Source: Colwellia sp. 39_35_sub15_T18
Lineage (GTDB): Bacteria; Pseudomonadota; Gammaproteobacteria; Enterobacterales; Alteromonadaceae
Direction: 5' to 3'
DNA length: 32,501 nt
Assembly (NCBI GenBank): GCA_002162675.1
Contig: MAAE01000065.1
Span: 1-32,501 of the forward strand
Shown here: positions 16,324 through 24,664 of the stretch, piece after piece
Position numbering within the stretch: the stretch's first letter is position 1
Layout of the letters: every line of letters begins with the position of its first letter
Program-made: the position numbers and the translations under genes
The notes under the pieces: model-generated
The model's input: only the letters and a program-made list of their open reading frames with translations
Database searches by the model: none
Told to the model about the DNA's origin: nothing

Positions 16324-17883
16324 TTATACTTTCTGAAAACCATATTGAGCTATTTTATTCAATAACGCTCTGTTTTCAGGTAATTGCTGCTGCATTTGCT
16401 GCGTTAATTCTTGTACTTTATTATATTGTTGTTTGGCTAAGCTTTGCATAGCGTATGAATTTTCATTAAAGGCTAACGATTGTTCAAAGCCCATGCCATA
16501 AAGTACATATTGATAACTGTCTAACGGAAAGGGTTCATAGACATTGTCAAAATCATAAGCTGTTATTAATTGATGCTGCCAACTGTCTAACGACGCTAAC
16601 AAAGTGTCAGGTACCGTATTAAGTAATTTATTGTCTTGCCAAAATGGCTCTGTTCTTTTCGATAAAAAGTAATGCATTTTGATAAAGTCGATGGTTTTGT
16701 CCCAGCGAAATTTAAAGGATTTATTCACTTTTTTCTCAACCGCTAACATCGCATGACGATCACGGGGAAACAACTCTGACAACATATTGGCTGACGCTTC
16801 AATAAGAAAAATCGCTGACGCTTCAAGTGGCTCAACAAACGCTGCAGATAAACCAATGGCAAAACAGTTTTTATGCCAAAACTTTTCTCGATAACCAACG
16901 TTCATCTTTATTAAACGCGACTCAAGCCGATCCGCTTGAGGGCCAATGTAATTACGCAATACTTGTTCTGCTCGTTCATGACTGGTATGTGCAGAGGAAT
17001 AGACATAACCAGTTCCTCGTCTATTGGATAAGCCGATATCCCATGTCCACCCTGCTTCATGCGCAGTAGAAACGGTACAGCTAGCAATAGCTGACTGTTC
17101 ATTTTTATATGGCACTTGAATAGCCAAGGCATGATCACAAAGCAAGGTATCACTGATACTTTTAAAAGGAATACCCAGCGCTTTGCCAATGAGTAAACTT
17201 TTAAAACCGGTACAATCAACAAAAAACTCCCCAGATACAACACCGACGCTATCACAGTGAATATTTTTGATGTAACCATCATCATCTAAATTAACATCGG
17301 TGACATTAGCAGATATATGCTTAACGCCAAGTTTGGTCGTTGCATGTTCACGTAATAAGTCAGTGAATAGCCCTGCATCTAAATGGTAAGCATAATTTTG
17401 TACGCCCTCAAACTCGCGATTAGTGATTAACTTAGGGGCTAAACCTTGCTCGCAGATAGCCGCTTGCATACTAACAGTATCAGCGTAGCTATTATTGTCA
17501 CCAATCATACCTAGCTTCCAATAAGGTGCTAAGTTAAATTCTAATGGGTCGTTAATTGAGGTAAACAAATGATAATAATGACTATTAATGCCATTTTTTG
17601 GTGCTTGCTGCCAATTAACAAATTTTGTCGCTTGCTTAAATGAGGCATTACATTTTGATAAAAAATCCGCTTCGCTGATCCCTAGCTTTGCTAAGGTTTT
17701 CCTCATGGTAGGCCAAGTTCCTTCACCTACACCAATGGTTGGAATATCTGGAGACTCAACTAATGTGACTTGTATGGCACCATTTTCGACGCTGTTGAAT
17801 TTTTTAGCTAGATTTGCCGCGGTTAACCAACCTGCTGTGCCACCACCTACCACCACTACTTGCTTTACTTGCTCATTCATCAT
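16324..17883 (-). CDS. Flavin-dependent tryptophan-halogenase-like protein, copy 1
   Basis: 519 aa, PF04820 family. The N-terminal FAD motif GGGTAGWL (13-20), GEGTWPT (53-59), and NASFKQATKFVNW carrying the lysine equivalent to the catalytic Lys of PrnA/RebH (K83) are all present. The family WxWxI motif appears as GWTWDIG (278-284), with Gly where characterised halogenases have Pro, and EPLEAS (351-356) stands where they have EPLES. No signal peptide. The known reaction would be FADH2-dependent halide oxidation, but members in sugar-use loci have no demonstrated halogenation substrate. Start ATG-ATG with GGTGA upstream. It lies 24 bp after copy 2, in the operon of the TonB receptor. Confidence 0.85.
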   Translation of the reverse strand: MMNEQVKQVVVVGGGTAGWLTAANLAKKFNSVENGAIQVTLVESPDIPTIGVGEGTWPTMRKTLAKLGISEADFLSKCNASFKQATKFVNWQQAPKNGINSHYYHLFTSINDPLEFNLAPYWKLGMIGDNNSYADTVSMQAAICEQGLAPKLITNREFEGVQNYAYHLDAGLFTDLLREHATTKLGVKHISANVTDVNLDDDGYIKNIHCDSVGVVSGEFFVDCTGFKSLLIGKALGIPFKSISDTLLCDHALAIQVPYKNEQSAIASCTVSTAHEAGWTWDIGLSNRRGTGYVYSSAHTSHERAEQVLRNYIGPQADRLESRLIKMNVGYREKFWHKNCFAIGLSAAFVEPLEASAIFLIEASANMLSELFPRDRHAMLAVEKKVNKSFKFRWDKTIDFIKMHYFLSKRTEPFWQDNKLLNTVPDTLLASLDSWQHQLITAYDFDNVYEPFPLDSYQYVLYGMGFEQSLAFNENSYAMQSLAKQQYNKVQELTQQMQQQLPENRALLNKIAQYGFQKV

Positions 17884-17907
17884 AATTCACCGATATCTGC
17901 CATTAAT

Positions 17908-19479
17908 CTATACTTGCGTAAAACCATATTTAATTACTTTTTCAATCAATTCTCTTTGCTTAGGTAGCTTATCAATTAATAACAGACTGGCTTTGTCGAT
18001 ATTATTAAATAAGTGCTCAGCCTTAACTCTTTCAGTATATTTTGCTGCAACATTAGCTACGTTAGTTTCAAAACCCATGCCATATAAAACATAAAGGTAA
18101 CTGTCTAAGTTAAAAGGTTCCCAAGCATTTTCAAAGTCATACTTGGTAGGCACCTGTCCCTGCCAAAATGCCAATCGTTGCTTTAAATTATCAGGAATAC
18201 TGATGGGATCACAGTTATCAATCCAGTATTGGCTATCTCGGCGCTCTGAAATACAATAATGCAACTTAATAAATTCAACCGTACGCTGCATGCGCATCGT
18301 TAATTGTTGATTAAATTTGTCTTCGGCATATTTCATTTGTGCTTTATCACGAGGAAATTGTGCGGCAAGCATATTAGCCGCGGCATCAAATAAGAAAATA
18401 GCAGAGGCCTCTAGAGGCTCAACAAATCCTGCCGACATACCAATAGCCACACTATTTTTATGCCAGAACTTTTCATGATAACCATGATTAAGTTTTATTT
18501 TTCGGATGGTTAAGTCTTCAGTGTAGTCATCACCTAAATAATCGATAAGTTGCTGCTCTGCTTTTTGATCTGAGATGTATTTACTGCTAAAAACATGACC
18601 AACACCACGGCGGTTCTGTAGACCAATGTCCCAAATCCACCCTGCCTCTTGTGCTGTCGCTAGCGTATGGGTATTTATTTTTTGATCTTTATTTGAATAC
18701 GGCACTTGTACTGCTAAGGCGGTATCATTGAAAATCACATCACTTATGTCGTGCCAAGCGGTGTGATAAACGTCTTTAATGATTAACCCTTTCGCGCCGC
18801 TGCAATCGACAAAAAAATCAGCTGCTATCTGTTTTTCACTTGCATGATCAGTATCTACATGGGTAATAAAATCATCACTATCTAATGCTATATTAGTGAC
18901 GTTGGCACTGATAAATTTAACCCCTAACTTTTCAATGCAATGGCATTTTAAAAACTCGGCTAATTTATTGGCATTTAAATGATAAGCATATTCTTGCGCG
19001 GCACTATACTCTGCCATAACAATTTGTTTAGGGGCCAATCCTTCGTCACATATTCTGGCTTGTGAAGCGACTGCTCTATCGTAAGGTAGGCGTGTTTTTT
19101 TATCTTGTTGTAACCAATAAGGTGCTAAATTAAAATCATAAGATGAATGGCTAACGGTACTGAGTGGATGATAATAGCTGTGTGATTGCTCTGGCTCAGG
19201 TATTTTAGACCAATTAATAAACTCTGCACCTTGTTTAAAAGTGGCATCACATTCACGAATAAAGTCTGTTTCGCTAATGCCTATTTTGTGTAGTGTTGCC
19301 CTTAAGTTTGGCCATGTACCTTCTCCAACACCAAGAATTGGAATGGTTGGCGATTCTACCAGTGTTACTTTGACACCATCGATATTGTTGCTATTCAAAC
19401 TTTTCGCAAGTATTGCCGCACTCAACCAACCAGCAGTACCACCGCCGATTATAAGAATATGATTATTATCTACAGCCAT
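17908..19479 (-). CDS. Flavin-dependent tryptophan-halogenase-like protein, copy 2
   Basis: 523 aa from the ATG complementary to 19477-19479, preceded by AAGGAG; 13 extra upstream residues in the open frame lack such a site. Paralogue of the next gene: IIGGGTAGWL FAD motif, GEGTWPNLR, DATFKQGAEFINW with the catalytic-type lysine K82, GWIWDIGLQNRRGVGH and EPLEASAIFL. Both copies share the same departures (WxWxIG, EPLEA) from proven tryptophan halogenases, so these changes are a subfamily trait, not decay. Also shared are the NRRG segment and the C-terminal LYGMGFE motif. Cytoplasmic by sequence. Cotranscribed with the TonB receptor upstream, though a strong hairpin separates them. Confidence 0.85.
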   Translation of the reverse strand: MAVDNNHILIIGGGTAGWLSAAILAKSLNSNNIDGVKVTLVESPTIPILGVGEGTWPNLRATLHKIGISETDFIRECDATFKQGAEFINWSKIPEPEQSHSYYHPLSTVSHSSYDFNLAPYWLQQDKKTRLPYDRAVASQARICDEGLAPKQIVMAEYSAAQEYAYHLNANKLAEFLKCHCIEKLGVKFISANVTNIALDSDDFITHVDTDHASEKQIAADFFVDCSGAKGLIIKDVYHTAWHDISDVIFNDTALAVQVPYSNKDQKINTHTLATAQEAGWIWDIGLQNRRGVGHVFSSKYISDQKAEQQLIDYLGDDYTEDLTIRKIKLNHGYHEKFWHKNSVAIGMSAGFVEPLEASAIFLFDAAANMLAAQFPRDKAQMKYAEDKFNQQLTMRMQRTVEFIKLHYCISERRDSQYWIDNCDPISIPDNLKQRLAFWQGQVPTKYDFENAWEPFNLDSYLYVLYGMGFETNVANVAAKYTERVKAEHLFNNIDKASLLLIDKLPKQRELIEKVIKYGFTQV

Positions 19480-19581
19480 AGTGCACTCCTTATGAGAATA
19501 TAAAATACATCTTAGCATTTAATAGTGAGGGGAAAAGTGAAGGGTTATCAAGCCTAACAACTTACCAAGTTGCTAGGGATG

Positions 19582-19613
19582 AAGAAAAAGAAAAGTATAC
19601 TTTTCTTTTTCTT
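19582..19613 (-). terminator. 32-bp perfect palindrome after the TonB receptor gene
   Basis: A perfect inverted repeat with 16-bp arms (AAGAAAAAGAAAAGTA and its complement). In RNA it forms an A/G-rich arm followed by a U/C-rich arm, resembling a weak or partial terminator. It lies 22 bp after the receptor stop and about 100 bp before the next gene, so it could reduce halogenase-gene expression relative to the receptor. Confidence 0.6.
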
Positions 19614-19635
19614 TTTACATTATTTCAATGACAAC

Positions 19636-22167
19636 TTATAAACGATAAGAGACTTTAAAATAAATGTTACGACCATTATCGGCAGCTAAACGCATAGCAT
19701 CAAACTCAGAAGTAAAACGTTGTGTAGTAGTCTCTTCAAGAATATTTGTCGCTTCAAGACTTAGATCAATGTTATCGGTAGCATGCCAAGTCACGTTAGC
19801 ATCTAAGAAACCATGGGCATCCCAACCTGTGTTGCCACCTATACCTGTTGATTGAGCAATAAACTCATCACGGTAAGTATATGCAAGACGTGTAGAGACT
19901 GAATCATTTTCATAATAGGCACTTAAGTTATAGCTTAATTTAGACATACCAGCTAAATCCATCTTAACGATTTCTTCACCCGTGTCTTGTAGGCCATAAC
20001 CATCGGTATAAGTTAAGTTAGCAGACCAACCAAACTCCCCCATTTGCTGTTGATATTGTAATTCAACACCTTCAAGTTGACCACCAAGACCTTGACCTGG
20101 CTCAGTTAATATATATTCCTCGCCATTGTAAATAATACGACTTTCGTTAGCACCAGGAATAATAAAAGAACTAATGTCTTTGCTGAATAATGTCGCTGAA
20201 ACTAGAGATTCTTCATTGAAATACCACTCTAAACCAATATCGTATTGGTTAGCACGATAGGGTTCAAGTTTAACACTACCACGAGAAATACGTTTAGTCG
20301 TATCGTTAACACTGGCTGCAGGATTTAAAAATGAATAGTTAGGGCGACTAATAACTTTAGCGGCAGAAACACGAAGTATTAAATCTGTATCTAGGTTAAT
20401 CGCCAAGTTAAAACTAGGCAACCAATCAGCGTAATCACTGTCTTCTGTGGCGGGATCATCTCCTAAAAAGTAATCTGCAGAGGTTTCCGTTTTGACGTAA
20501 CGTAAACCAACATTACCTCTGAAATCATCACCGCTAAAGTCACCTTGAATGTAAGCGGCAAAAATATCTTCTTTAATAACACCAAAGCTATTTTTATTTA
20601 ATGTTTCACCTGTTTTAACACTATTAATATAAGCTCTTAATCTATCACCATCAACGCGAGCAATGGCGGTTGGAGTGTCACCACTTAAACCAACGCCTGA
20701 GTGATTGAAAGTGCCATCAGCAAAATCAGCTTTAGTTTTTCCGTCGGTAAAACCGTCTTGAAACTGCCATGAGTCAGAGAAACTAGTAAACTCATGATCT
20801 CGTAATTTAGCACCTGTTTTAATATTTGAAATTGGACCGAGTTCTACATCAAAATCAACATCAAATTGCGCAAACGTTTCTTCATCTTCACGGTAACCCG
20901 CAACAACTGACGCGTTATTCATATTGTATTCAGCGTGATTACTAGGATCAGTATTATTCGGGCTTAATAACATACTATTATGGCCAGACATATCAAAATC
21001 AATACTTTGATTATCATTACCTGATACCCAACCAACGTTGTAATTACCGCCGTCACCACCTGTTGCTTTAGTGTTGCCTATTTTAGCATTTACACTATAA
21101 CTTTCACCTGAGTAATTAACTTCATAAGCAATAACTCTAGTGTCTGTTTCAGCATTACGAGAGTTAGTATCATCAAAAGGGTTACCAGCATAAGTACCAT
21201 TTAGTGCAAAGCCATTTTCCGGACCAAATTTAGTAGCACCTGTAACGTTAGCATTAAATGCGGCACTATCGGTGCCCGCAATAATGAGATAGTTTTGGTT
21301 AGTATTAGCAGCATCGAGATCCACACCAAAATAGTGTAAATTCATTGATAAATCATCAGATGGAGCATATTGTAAGGTTAAGTCATAAGCAGTACGTTTT
21401 CTGTCTTGCTTAAATTCTGCAATACCGGCACCAGCCCAACCATCATCCATATAGTTTTCAGCTTTATGAGCACGACCAACTGTTTCCAGTGTTGATAAAC
21501 TGCCCAATAAACCGAAAGTTTCATTATCATTTTTCCAGCTATAAAAACCAGTTGCCCCTTGGCCATTACCATCAGAGATATTGTTATCTTGAAATTCAGC
21601 CGAAAGATATAATGTATTAGCATCAAGATCCAATGGTTTTCTGGTACGAACAGCAACAGTACCACCCACGCCACCTTCATCTAAAGAAGCCATAGGTGAT
21701 TTATATACATCAACACCTGCAACAAGCTCAGGCGGAAGCAAGTCCATGTCAAATGAACGACTAGCTGGTTGTTGAGAAAACCAACCCGTTGAAGCTAAAT
21801 AGTTACCATTCATAGTAACCAGAGTTAATTCAGGATTAGTACCACGAATAGAAACATTACCACCTTCACCGGCAAAATTTCTAGCAATGGTTACCCCTGG
21901 AATTCGTTGTAAAGATTCAGCGATATTACGATCTGGAAACTTACCAATATCTTCAGCTGAAATTGAATCTACCACAGCCTCCGCAAAACGTTTTTGGTTT
22001 AACGCTTCTTTCAATGAACCACGAATACCCGTCACCTGAATGACTTCAATATTTTCATCTGCAGCTTTCGCTTCTTCGGCGGCCATAACCATAGGTGCAG
22101 TACCACCGGCTAGGATTAAAGCAATTGAACTCGCTAATGCGCCTTTTTTAAAAATTTTAGATGACAT
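19636..22167 (-). CDS. TonB-dependent outer membrane receptor, chitooligosaccharide/GlcNAc type
   Basis: 843 aa from the ATG complementary to 22165-22167, which has AGGGGAAG upstream; an open extension of six residues (MCKGKS) lacks support. Signal peptide about 1-29, then a TonB-box-like segment EVIQVTG, the plug domain (FPDRNIAESLQRIPGV, NVSIRGTNPELTLV) and a large beta-barrel ending VSYRL. It resembles the Xanthomonas/Caulobacter-type receptors (TIGR01782) that import oligosaccharides. Substrate is inferred from the nag genes and shared operators. It is first in an operon with two halogenase-like genes and SapC. Two operators lie 75-125 bp upstream. Confidence 0.9.
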   Translation of the reverse strand: MSSKIFKKGALASSIALILAGGTAPMVMAAEEAKAADENIEVIQVTGIRGSLKEALNQKRFAEAVVDSISAEDIGKFPDRNIAESLQRIPGVTIARNFAGEGGNVSIRGTNPELTLVTMNGNYLASTGWFSQQPASRSFDMDLLPPELVAGVDVYKSPMASLDEGGVGGTVAVRTRKPLDLDANTLYLSAEFQDNNISDGNGQGATGFYSWKNDNETFGLLGSLSTLETVGRAHKAENYMDDGWAGAGIAEFKQDRKRTAYDLTLQYAPSDDLSMNLHYFGVDLDAANTNQNYLIIAGTDSAAFNANVTGATKFGPENGFALNGTYAGNPFDDTNSRNAETDTRVIAYEVNYSGESYSVNAKIGNTKATGGDGGNYNVGWVSGNDNQSIDFDMSGHNSMLLSPNNTDPSNHAEYNMNNASVVAGYREDEETFAQFDVDFDVELGPISNIKTGAKLRDHEFTSFSDSWQFQDGFTDGKTKADFADGTFNHSGVGLSGDTPTAIARVDGDRLRAYINSVKTGETLNKNSFGVIKEDIFAAYIQGDFSGDDFRGNVGLRYVKTETSADYFLGDDPATEDSDYADWLPSFNLAINLDTDLILRVSAAKVISRPNYSFLNPAASVNDTTKRISRGSVKLEPYRANQYDIGLEWYFNEESLVSATLFSKDISSFIIPGANESRIIYNGEEYILTEPGQGLGGQLEGVELQYQQQMGEFGWSANLTYTDGYGLQDTGEEIVKMDLAGMSKLSYNLSAYYENDSVSTRLAYTYRDEFIAQSTGIGGNTGWDAHGFLDANVTWHATDNIDLSLEATNILEETTTQRFTSEFDAMRLAADNGRNIYFKVSYRL

Positions 22168-22240
22168 CGACTTCCCCTTACACATGTTTGTTTTTTTGAA
22201 AATGTATTTTTATATGTTAATAATATTTTATTTTAGTTTT

Positions 22241-22256
22241 ACGACAGCGCTGTCAT
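22241..22256. promoter_or_regulatory. NagR-like operator 1 upstream of the TonB receptor
   Basis: ACGACAGCGCTGTCAT, core CGACAGCGCTGTCA at 22242-22255, one base off the perfect dyad. Proximal site of a pair before the receptor gene. Confidence 0.75.
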
Positions 22257-22271
22257 TGCCGCTTAAAAAAA

Positions 22272-22289
22272 TATGACAACGCTGTCATA
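22272..22289. promoter_or_regulatory. NagR-like operator 2 upstream of the TonB receptor
   Basis: TATGACAACGCTGTCATA, core 22274-22287. Centre-to-centre distance to the proximal site is 32 bp, about three helical turns, so two repressors would sit on the same DNA face. Confidence 0.78.
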
Positions 22290-22654
22290 AGACAAGTAAA
22301 ACCATACCCCTTATTACTTCGTTTGGCTAGATAAATTAATCAAAAATTGTACACTTCAACTTTAAATCACAAGAAGATACTGATTTTATTTAAGTTTTAT
22401 ATTCAATGAATTTTGCTAAAACCGACATTTTTGTCACCTTCTCAAGGAGAAACGAATCATTTTTTAAACAAAAAATACACTTTTTATACTATATTAAGTT
22501 TTAAAGCATTAGCAGCTACGCTCTTTAATAGCATTTTAAGTCACTTTATTTGAGCTAAAGTTAACAAATAATTTTAGGGCTACTATGTGAAGATCATAAA
22601 ATGTGAAGGTAATATTTTCTTGAAAGTTCTTGAAGGCTCTTGAAAGGAAATAGC
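22290..22654. other. Intergenic region between pgi and the TonB receptor operators
   Basis: About 365 bp without a supported gene. It contains three 10-bp tandem copies of CTTGAAAGTT-like sequence (22619-22648) and otherwise AT-rich DNA. I see no RNA gene here. Confidence 0.5.
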
Positions 22655-22686
22655 AAAGGATCTTTTGAGTTAACAAAAGATCCTTT
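22655..22686 (-). terminator. Terminator-like hairpin downstream of pgi
   Basis: 13-bp perfect arms (22655-22667 and 22674-22686) around a 6-nt loop, 24 bp after the pgi stop codon. Read leftward, only three T residues follow the stem, so termination strength is uncertain, but position and stem favour it. Confidence 0.7.
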
Positions 22687-22710
22687 TGATTAGATTTGGA
22701 GAAATAACGA

Positions 22711-24351
22711 CTATTTTGCTTTTTGATAAAACGCCATTAAACTGGCTGTTGAGCAATCATGTTTTGAAGAAATATCATTATTTTCTAGCTCGCTTTGTAT
22801 TTCAGCGGCCAAACCTTTTCCTAGCTCAACCCCCCATTGATCAAAAGAGCAAATTTGTAAAATAATGCCTTGCACAAAAATTTTGTGCTCATAAGCGGCA
22901 ATTAAACTACCTAACGTTTTTGGATCAATACGCTTTAACAAGATGGTATTCGTGGGTCTGTTGCCTTTATGTACCTTATGCGGAGCCACTTTGTTTATAT
23001 AGTCGTCAGTACGTCCTTTAGCTTTTAAATCGGCTCTAACTTGCTTTTCATTAACGCCAGCCATCAAGGCTTGGGTTTGGGCAAAAAAGTTAGCCATGAG
23101 TGTTTCATGATGACCGGTAACCGGAGTAACACTTTCAACTGAGCCAATAAAATCAGCAGGAACAACATTATTACTTTGATGTAAATACTGATAAAAAGCA
23201 TGTTGGCCATTAATACCTAATTCACCCCAAATGGATGGGACAGTGGCATAATCTACTTCTGTGCCATCCCAAGTTACCGATTTGCCGTTACTTTCCATTT
23301 CAGCTTGCTGCAAATAAGCGGTAAGCATGTGTAAGGTTTGATCATAGGGTAAAATTGCCTGTGATTGTGAACCTAAAAAGGTGGTATTCCAAACACTGAT
23401 CAGCGCCATGATTGCCGGCATATTTTCTTTAAGTGGCGCGTTGATAAAATGCTGATCCATATCATGAGCGCCAGCAAGTAATTCTTTAAATTTATCAAAA
23501 CCTAAATCAAGCGCAATGGCTAGGCCAATAGCAGACCATAATGAAAAGCGACCACCCACCCAGTCCCACATATCGAAAATATTATCTTCTTTAATACCAA
23601 GACTCATGGCATTTTCTTTATTTGCCGTCACAGCGACAAAATGTTTGGCGACTGATTTTTCATCAAATGAAGAACTCGTTAACCATTTCATGGCAGTGCG
23701 AGCATTAGTCATGGTTTCGGTAGTAGTAAAGGTTTTACTGGAAACAATAAACAAGACTTTTTCGGGGTCTAATGGACGTAACACTTCAACAATCTGCGCG
23801 CCATCAACATTAGAAACGTAATGAACATTGACGCTGCCATCACTGTAATGTTTCAATGCTTCAGTAACCATTTGTGGGCCTAGATTTGAGCCACCAACAC
23901 CAATGTTAACGATGTCGGTAATGCGCTTACCTGAAAAACCTAACCAATGGCCTTGGCGCACTTTATTGACAAACACTTCCATTTTTACCCATTGGTTTTG
24001 CACGTGCTCTGTTACATTTTCACCATCTATTATTAACGGATCGTTACTTTGACGGCGTAATGCGGTGTGCAATACCGCCCTATCTTCAGTTTTATTAATT
24101 TTCTCGCCTGAAAACATTTTTTCTCGCCAGTTACAGACCTCAGTTTCTTGCGCTAACGCTAAAAGGCAATCAAGTGTTTCGCTATCAATTAAGTTTTTTG
24201 AGTAATCAAGCAACATATTGGGTAGTTCAATGGAGAACTTTTCAAACCGCTCACTATCTTGTGCAAACAAGGTATTCATGTGCTGAGATTTTTTGTCTTG
24301 GGCAAGTTGCTGTAATTTTTTCCAACTTGCTAAATTTTGACGCGCTGACAT
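22711..24351 (-). CDS. pgi: Glucose-6-phosphate isomerase
   Basis: 546 aa, the normal length for the bacterial enzyme. Typical stretches are present: VNIGVGGSNLGPQMVTEAL, GGRFSLWSAIGL, the LQQAEMESNGKSV segment and the C-terminal FDQWGVELGKGLA signature. It interconverts glucose-6-P and fructose-6-P in the cytoplasm. Fructose-6-P is the product of glucosamine-6-P deamination, so Pgi links this locus to glycolysis, gluconeogenesis or the pentose phosphate and Entner-Doudoroff routes. It diverges from nagR, and an operator palindrome with an embedded TTGACA lies about 130 bp upstream. A second, unregulated-looking promoter is closer (TATACT, 24390-24395). Confidence 0.97.
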   Translation of the reverse strand: MSARQNLASWKKLQQLAQDKKSQHMNTLFAQDSERFEKFSIELPNMLLDYSKNLIDSETLDCLLALAQETEVCNWREKMFSGEKINKTEDRAVLHTALRRQSNDPLIIDGENVTEHVQNQWVKMEVFVNKVRQGHWLGFSGKRITDIVNIGVGGSNLGPQMVTEALKHYSDGSVNVHYVSNVDGAQIVEVLRPLDPEKVLFIVSSKTFTTTETMTNARTAMKWLTSSSFDEKSVAKHFVAVTANKENAMSLGIKEDNIFDMWDWVGGRFSLWSAIGLAIALDLGFDKFKELLAGAHDMDQHFINAPLKENMPAIMALISVWNTTFLGSQSQAILPYDQTLHMLTAYLQQAEMESNGKSVTWDGTEVDYATVPSIWGELGINGQHAFYQYLHQSNNVVPADFIGSVESVTPVTGHHETLMANFFAQTQALMAGVNEKQVRADLKAKGRTDDYINKVAPHKVHKGNRPTNTILLKRIDPKTLGSLIAAYEHKIFVQGIILQICSFDQWGVELGKGLAAEIQSELENNDISSKHDCSTASLMAFYQKAK

Positions 24352-24389
24352 AAATATTCCTGTTCTTTAGGCAAAGTGATACGGATTAA

Positions 24390-24418
24390 AGTATAGATAA
24401 AACTTTCTTTAGTTTCAG
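24390..24418 (-). promoter_or_regulatory. Proximal pgi promoter candidate
   Basis: Read leftward: CTGAAA (24413-24418), 17 bp, TATACT (24390-24395), about 40 bp before the pgi ATG. It does not overlap the operator, so it could give constitutive pgi expression. Confidence 0.45.
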
Positions 24419-24468
24419 ATGATAACCGAAACCAGTGACATTATTATGAAAATAATGAAAGGTGTGAT

Positions 24469-24497
24469 ACCCTATTAGAAAATGACAGCGCTGTCAA
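24469..24497 (-). promoter_or_regulatory. Operator-overlapping distal pgi promoter candidate
   Basis: Read leftward: TTGACA (24492-24497) inside the palindrome, 17-bp spacer, weak -10 TAGGGT (24469-24474). Same geometry as at nagK. Confidence 0.35.
24483..24496. promoter_or_regulatory. NagR-like operator between pgi and nagR
   Basis: TGACAGCGCTGTCA, a perfect 14-bp dyad. It could control pgi, nagR autoregulation, or both. Confidence 0.8.
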
Positions 24498-24664
24498 TTG
24501 TTAATTTGGCTAATTACGGTTAGCTTAATTAATGGCTTAGTATCGTAGCTAGACAACGAATTAGATAAAATTAATATTAGTTATTGCTGCAAGGCACAAG
24601 AAGCACTACCCTAATGATCTTGGTGTATTGCCCGAAAATAAGAACTCAAAGGCTAAATGGATAG

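Larger units (their letters stand above)
24352..24664. other. pgi-nagR divergent regulatory region
   Basis: 313 bp with no gene. It contains the pgi promoter candidates, one perfect NagR-like operator at 24483-24496, and presumably the nagR promoter; a possible nagR -35 TTGTTA lies directly after the operator. Confidence 0.6.

Noticed and set aside
22406..22504. 32-codon open frame between pgi and the receptor (+ strand)
   Set aside because: No ribosome binding site, AT-rich composition and no recognisable motif.
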